This document shows positions 60,555-64,000 of a stretch of 64,000 nt of DNA, piece by piece. Position numbers and translations under genes: made by a program. The DNA is from Zanthoxylum bungeanum (Eukaryota; Streptophyta; Magnoliopsida; Sapindales; Rutaceae). How positions within the stretch are numbered: the stretch's first letter is position 1; the number at the start of each line of letters is the position of its first letter. The DNA lies in contig SKCR01021135.1 in the NCBI GenBank assembly GCA_019454045.1, positions 1 to 64,000 of the forward strand. Reading direction: 5' to 3'. The notes beneath the pieces are model-generated. The model did no database searches. It saw only the letters and a program-made list of their open reading frames with translations, and had not been told where the DNA came from.

Positions 60555-62036
60555 ATGACTGGCAAAGGAAATGTCCGTGATATTATCATGGGAGATAATG
60601 TCTTCAAGGGCACAAATTTTGCTGATTGGGAAATGAACCTTAGGATTGTCCTAGGTTCAGAGAGGCTGTTGTATACTACACAAAGACCTCTTGGGCCAAA
60701 ACCCGGACCGACTGAGACACTTGAGCTGGAGCTTTGGAAGACTCACAGCGATGATTGTGACACAACTCAGTCAATTATGCTTGCTTCGATGACTCAGCAC
60801 TTTCGCAGACAAAATAGGGACTTGGATCCTTATAATATGTTGGCAAGGTTGCAAGATCTGCATCGCTCTAACAAGAGGATGCAGAGGTACGAGTTAGTCA
60901 GGAAGCTCTTTCGCTCACGCATGACAGATGGCATGTCCGTTGAGTCCCACGTGGCTCAGATGGTCGCCGACATCGATGAGCTGGCCAGCATGGGGATTGT
61001 CTTTGAGGCAGAGATTACTGTGGACATGGTCCTGCAATCCCTCCCCGATACTTGGAGACAGTTCATCATAAATTATAATTTGATGAACACCAGTGATACT
61101 CTTGGAGAGTTACTGTCAACTCTCAAGGAGGCTGAAAAGGAGTTTCAAAAGGGCAACAAGCGCGAGGCGCACTTTGCATCGACATCTCATGGACCTAAGG
61201 CTGGGCCCAAGGCAACTGGAGGTGTGCGAAAGAAGAAGCATATGCAAAAGGGCAAGGCCAAAAAGTCAAAGGCTTCTGGGAAGCCAAAGGACAAATCTCA
61301 AGATGTTTGCCTACAGTGCGGCAAGCGGGGTCACTGGAAGCGTGACTGCCGCGAGTACAAGGCGCTTCAGAAGGAGATAAAGGCGGGCAAGGCACCGGCC
61401 TCAGGTATGTTTGTTATTGAGATAAACATGGCTACTTCTAGCTTTAAAAATTGGATTTTTGATTCTGGTTGTGGTACTCATATATGTACTGATGCGCAGG
61501 ATCTGCAGATTAGCAGGAGACTGGCTTCAGGAGAGATTGATCTGCGTGTTGGAAACGGGACACCTGTTGCTGTTTTGGCCGTGGGCACTTTTGTTTTAGA
61601 ACTGCCTTCGGGACATGTACTTAAACTATCAGACTGTTATTATGTACCTAGTTTGACTAGGAATATTATCTCTGTATCTTGTTTGACCCAATGCGGGTAC
61701 ACTTTTGTATTCCGAAACACTGGGTGTTTTGTTTATAAAGATGATTTTGAGATATGTTCAGCTGATGCTAATAATGGTCTTTATATTTTGAATATAAATC
61801 AATCTCAAACATATAATGTAACAAACAAAAGGCTCAAACTAAGTAACAAAGATGAGACTTACATGTGGCATTGTCGTCTGGGACACATTAACAAGACTCG
61901 CATATCCACACTTTCGAAGAGTGGGTACTTGGACGGATTTGATCCAAATTCATATGACGTCTGCGAATCTTGCTTATTAGGCAAAATGCCTAAACACCTT
62001 TTAGCGGTAAAGGTGTACGCGCCACCGAACTGTTAG
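60555..62036 (+). CDS. Copia Gag-protease (with pre-integrase domain), frame ends at a frameshift
   Basis: A 493-residue frame from the ATG at 60555. The N-terminal gag part has DWEMNLRIVLGSERLLY and FRSRMTDGMSVESHV. A basic linker leads to a CCHC zinc knuckle at about residues 252-265 (CLQCGKRGHWKRDC). The aspartic protease follows near residue 300 with WIFDSGCGTHI (D-S-G active site), then the pre-integrase zinc-binding region with MWHCRLGHINKT and CESCLLGKM. About 15 residues from its end, near 61991, family homology leaves this frame and continues in another one, consistent with a one-base loss in an A run. The last residues are therefore not native. It overlaps the integrase frame. Confidence 0.9.
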   Translation: MTGKGNVRDIIMGDNVFKGTNFADWEMNLRIVLGSERLLYTTQRPLGPKPGPTETLELELWKTHSDDCDTTQSIMLASMTQHFRRQNRDLDPYNMLARLQDLHRSNKRMQRYELVRKLFRSRMTDGMSVESHVAQMVADIDELASMGIVFEAEITVDMVLQSLPDTWRQFIINYNLMNTSDTLGELLSTLKEAEKEFQKGNKREAHFASTSHGPKAGPKATGGVRKKKHMQKGKAKKSKASGKPKDKSQDVCLQCGKRGHWKRDCREYKALQKEIKAGKAPASGMFVIEINMATSSFKNWIFDSGCGTHICTDAQDLQISRRLASGEIDLRVGNGTPVAVLAVGTFVLELPSGHVLKLSDCYYVPSLTRNIISVSCLTQCGYTFVFRNTGCFVYKDDFEICSADANNGLYILNINQSQTYNVTNKRLKLSNKDETYMWHCRLGHINKTRISTLSKSGYLDGFDPNSYDVCESCLLGKMPKHLLAVKVYAPPNC

Positions 62037-62824
62037 CCCTCGTTCATAGTGACGTTTGTGGGCCCATGTCTAGCCAGGCTAGAGGTGGATTTGAATACTT
62101 CGTAACCTTTACGGATGATGCATCGCGTTATGGTTATGTGTATCTTATGAGACACAAGTCGGAAACTTTTGAGAAATTCAAAGAGTTTCGACACGAAGTT
62201 GAAAAACAGACCGGCAAGAGTATAAAGACATTACGGTCAGACCGTGGTGGCGAGTACTTGAGCAATGAGTTTCTAGATTACTTGAAAGAATATGGTATTC
62301 TTTCACAGTGGACTCCTCCTGGAACACCGCAATTAAACGGTGTATCCGAACGGAGAAACCGAACTCTGTTGGACATGGTAAGGTCTATGATGAGTCGCAC
62401 TGAGCTACCTATTTCCTTCTGGGGATATGCATTAAACAGTGCAGTTCTTATTTTGAATAAGGTTCCGTCAAAGTCTGTACAACAGACACCATATGAGATA
62501 TGGACAGGAAAGAAACCGGGTTTCTCATTCCTAAAGATTTGGGGATGCTGGGCATACGTCAAACGTTTGGAAGGTACCAAACTTGAACCCAAATCGGATA
62601 AATGCCTATTCGTAGGATATCCTAGGGAAACCAAAGGATATTACTTCTATCACCCACGAGAGAACAAAGTATTTGTTGCTCTACATGCGGTTTTCCTTGA
62701 GAAGGAATTCCTAAATACAGTGGTAAGTGGGAGGAAAGTAGAACTCGATGAAAATCGGAGTGATACTGTGATACTGTTCTGGCATAGAATCCTCAACGGA
62801 ACAAGAACAGTCCATCCGGGATGA
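61991..62824 (+). CDS. Copia integrase region
   Basis: The integrase inserts the element's cDNA into chromosomes. The frame contains the catalytic triad: D in TFTDDASRYG (~62110), D in RSDRGGEY (~62237) and E in GVSERRNRTLLD (~62350). The C-terminal part follows with KCLFVGYPRETKGYYFY. An ATG at 62066 opens it, but homology begins at about 61991, just after the frame change, so it is normally part of the polyprotein. Homology leaves this frame at about 62770-62785, a second single-base frame change. Confidence 0.88.
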
Positions 62825-64000
62825 GACTGTACCACAATCTTCTATTACACAAGGACCGCGTAGGTCGGAGAGAGTCAGGAACCAACCTGAGAGGTATGGG
62901 TTTCTGATCTCACCTCATGTAGATATTAATCTCATTGAGGAAGACGAACCGGCTACGTATGAGGAAGCGATACAAGATATCGATTCCACTTTATGGCAAG
63001 AGGCCATGAAGTCCGAAATGGATTCCATGTACACCAACCAAGTTTGGACACTGGTTGATGCACCAGAAGGCGTAAAGCCTATTGGATGCAAATGGATCTT
63101 CAAGAAGAAGACCGACATGGAAGGCAACGTACAAACGTACAAAGCTAGGCTTGTAGCGAAGGGGTATCGTCAACGACATGGTGTCGATTACGACGAAACT
63201 TTCTCACCCGTTGCCATGATTAAATCCATTCGGATAATGCTTGCTATTGCTGCATATTTCGATTACGAGATATGGCAGATGGACGTTAAAACCGCTTTCC
63301 TTAACGGAAACCTTTTGGAGGATGTTTATATGCAACAGCCTGACGGTTTTATCGTGCCTAAACTTGCAAACAAGGTTTGTAAGTTAAATCGGTCCATTTA
63401 TGGACTGAAGCAAGCATCGCGGTCATGGAACCAACGTTTTGATGAGATCATAAAAGAATATGATTTCATTCAAAACGAGGATGATCCTTGTGTATATAAG
63501 AAGGTTAGTGGGAGCGCACTGACATTCATTGTCCTTTATGTTGACGATGTATTGCTTATGGGCAATGACATTCCCATGTTAACATCGGTGAAAGCTTGGC
63601 TTTCATTAAAATTCTCCATGAAAGATCTGGGAGAAGCAGCCTTTATTCTAGGAATAAAGATCTACAGGGATAGATCTAGAAAGCTGCTTGGACTCTCTCA
63701 GAGTACGTACATTGACAAAGTGTTGAAAAGATTCAACATGGATCAGTCCAAGAGGGGACTGTTGCCAGTGTCACATGGCATCTCTCTATCTAAGGACATG
63801 TGTCCTAAAACTCAAGATGAGAGAAATAGCATGAGTCGGATACCGTTCGCCTCGGCAGTCGGATCGATCATGTATGCCATGATATGTACTCGACCTGATG
63901 TCTCGTATGCTTTGAGCATGTGTAGTCGCTATCAGGCCGATCCAGGTGATGGTCACTGGATGGCAGTTAAGAACATCCTTAAGTATCTTAGACGAACTAA
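62784..64000 (+). CDS. Copia reverse transcriptase, open to the window end
   Basis: The RNA-dependent DNA polymerase (RVT_2) of the polyprotein is uninterrupted from about 62784 to the edge of the window. Visible motifs: GCKWIFKKK, YKARLVAKGYRQRHG, DETFSPVA, the catalytic QMDVKTAFLNG (~63277), KLNRSIYGLKQAS, and the active-site LYVDDVLLMGN (~63535). FILGIKIYRDR and MYAMICTRPDVSYAL follow. No stop codon was found over ~400 codons, so this domain looks intact. Linker sequence SERVRNQPERYGF precedes it. RNase H should follow outside the window. Confidence 0.9.
   Translation, partial: MESSTEQEQSIRDETVPQSSITQGPRRSERVRNQPERYGFLISPHVDINLIEEDEPATYEEAIQDIDSTLWQEAMKSEMDSMYTNQVWTLVDAPEGVKPIGCKWIFKKKTDMEGNVQTYKARLVAKGYRQRHGVDYDETFSPVAMIKSIRIMLAIAAYFDYEIWQMDVKTAFLNGNLLEDVYMQQPDGFIVPKLANKVCKLNRSIYGLKQASRSWNQRFDEIIKEYDFIQNEDDPCVYKKVSGSALTFIVLYVDDVLLMGNDIPMLTSVKAWLSLKFSMKDLGEAAFILGIKIYRDRSRKLLGLSQSTYIDKVLKRFNMDQSKRGLLPVSHGISLSKDMCPKTQDERNSMSRIPFASAVGSIMYAMICTRPDVSYALSMCSRYQADPGDGHWMAVKNILKYLRRT

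Larger units (their letters stand above)
56358..64000 (+). mobile_element. Ty1/copia retrotransposon (element B), extends past the window
   Basis: The order is 5' LTR, primer site, ~2.2-kb leader, gag-protease, integrase and reverse transcriptase, the Ty1/copia gene order. Coding sequence is largely preserved except for two apparent single-base frame changes. RNase H and the 3' LTR lie beyond 64000. Confidence 0.92.

Overview
This is nuclear DNA from a flowering plant, almost certainly a eudicot. It has a spliced plant aldo-keto reductase gene with GT-AG introns, AT-rich intergenic DNA, and dense, mutually nested plant transposons of the Athila, Tat, Ty1/copia, CACTA and hAT types. Nothing bacterial, viral or organellar was seen. 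The species cannot be named from the sequence.

Host genes are few. A tandem pair of aldo-keto reductase genes of the auxin-induced PCNT115-like kind lies on the + strand. Copy 1 contributes only its last exon (209-547), because the rest lies left of the window. Copy 2 is complete, with five exons from 28112 to 31313 encoding 343 aa and the full D-Y-K-H catalytic tetrad. About 27 kb of transposons now separate them. Two host-gene fragments sit inside an old Athila element: an intronless LONELY GUY (LOG) cytokinin-enzyme pseudogene (7598-8245) and an unrecognised Cys-rich piece (9828-10140).

Layout, left to right. 1-1147: copy 1 last exon and 3' flank. 1148-2576: hAT-type MITE remnant and an old Athila scrap. 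2577-16735: a Gypsy-like LTR remnant split by a 10.5-kb Athila element (4509-14995) whose polymerase genes are deleted. 16736-21410: AT-rich DNA, a 324-bp hAT MITE with a perfect target duplication, and a broken hAT transposon. 21423-28035: a very young gag-only Tat-type element (TR-GAG) with two nearly identical LTRs and a GC-rich 82-bp minisatellite. It lies 76 bp upstream of the reductase start codon and separates that gene from a TATA-like box. 28112-31570: reductase copy 2. 31909-36290: a MITE-like GC-rich piece and a copia-like LTR that holds a 2.29-kb solo LTR. 36633-47882: a solo LTR holding an 8.37-kb CACTA transposon, itself holding a 636-bp hAT MITE. 47966-50428: a TR-GAG-related solo LTR and a CACTA deletion derivative. 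50429-64000: a chain of copia elements sharing LTRs, ending in one with nearly intact gag-integrase-reverse transcriptase that runs off the window.

The window therefore records layered transposition between two tandem genes. The most unusual structures are: (1) the young retrotransposon in the reductase promoter; (2) its 82-bp satellite-like array with a trimeric higher-order pattern; (3) two hAT MITEs that each carry a pair of inverted tRNA-like arms; (4) an extra block of CACTA subterminal motifs between the two CACTA genes; (5) a protease-integrase fusion left by deletion in the Athila element; (6) host-gene fragments within Athila; and (7) the shared-LTR copia chain.
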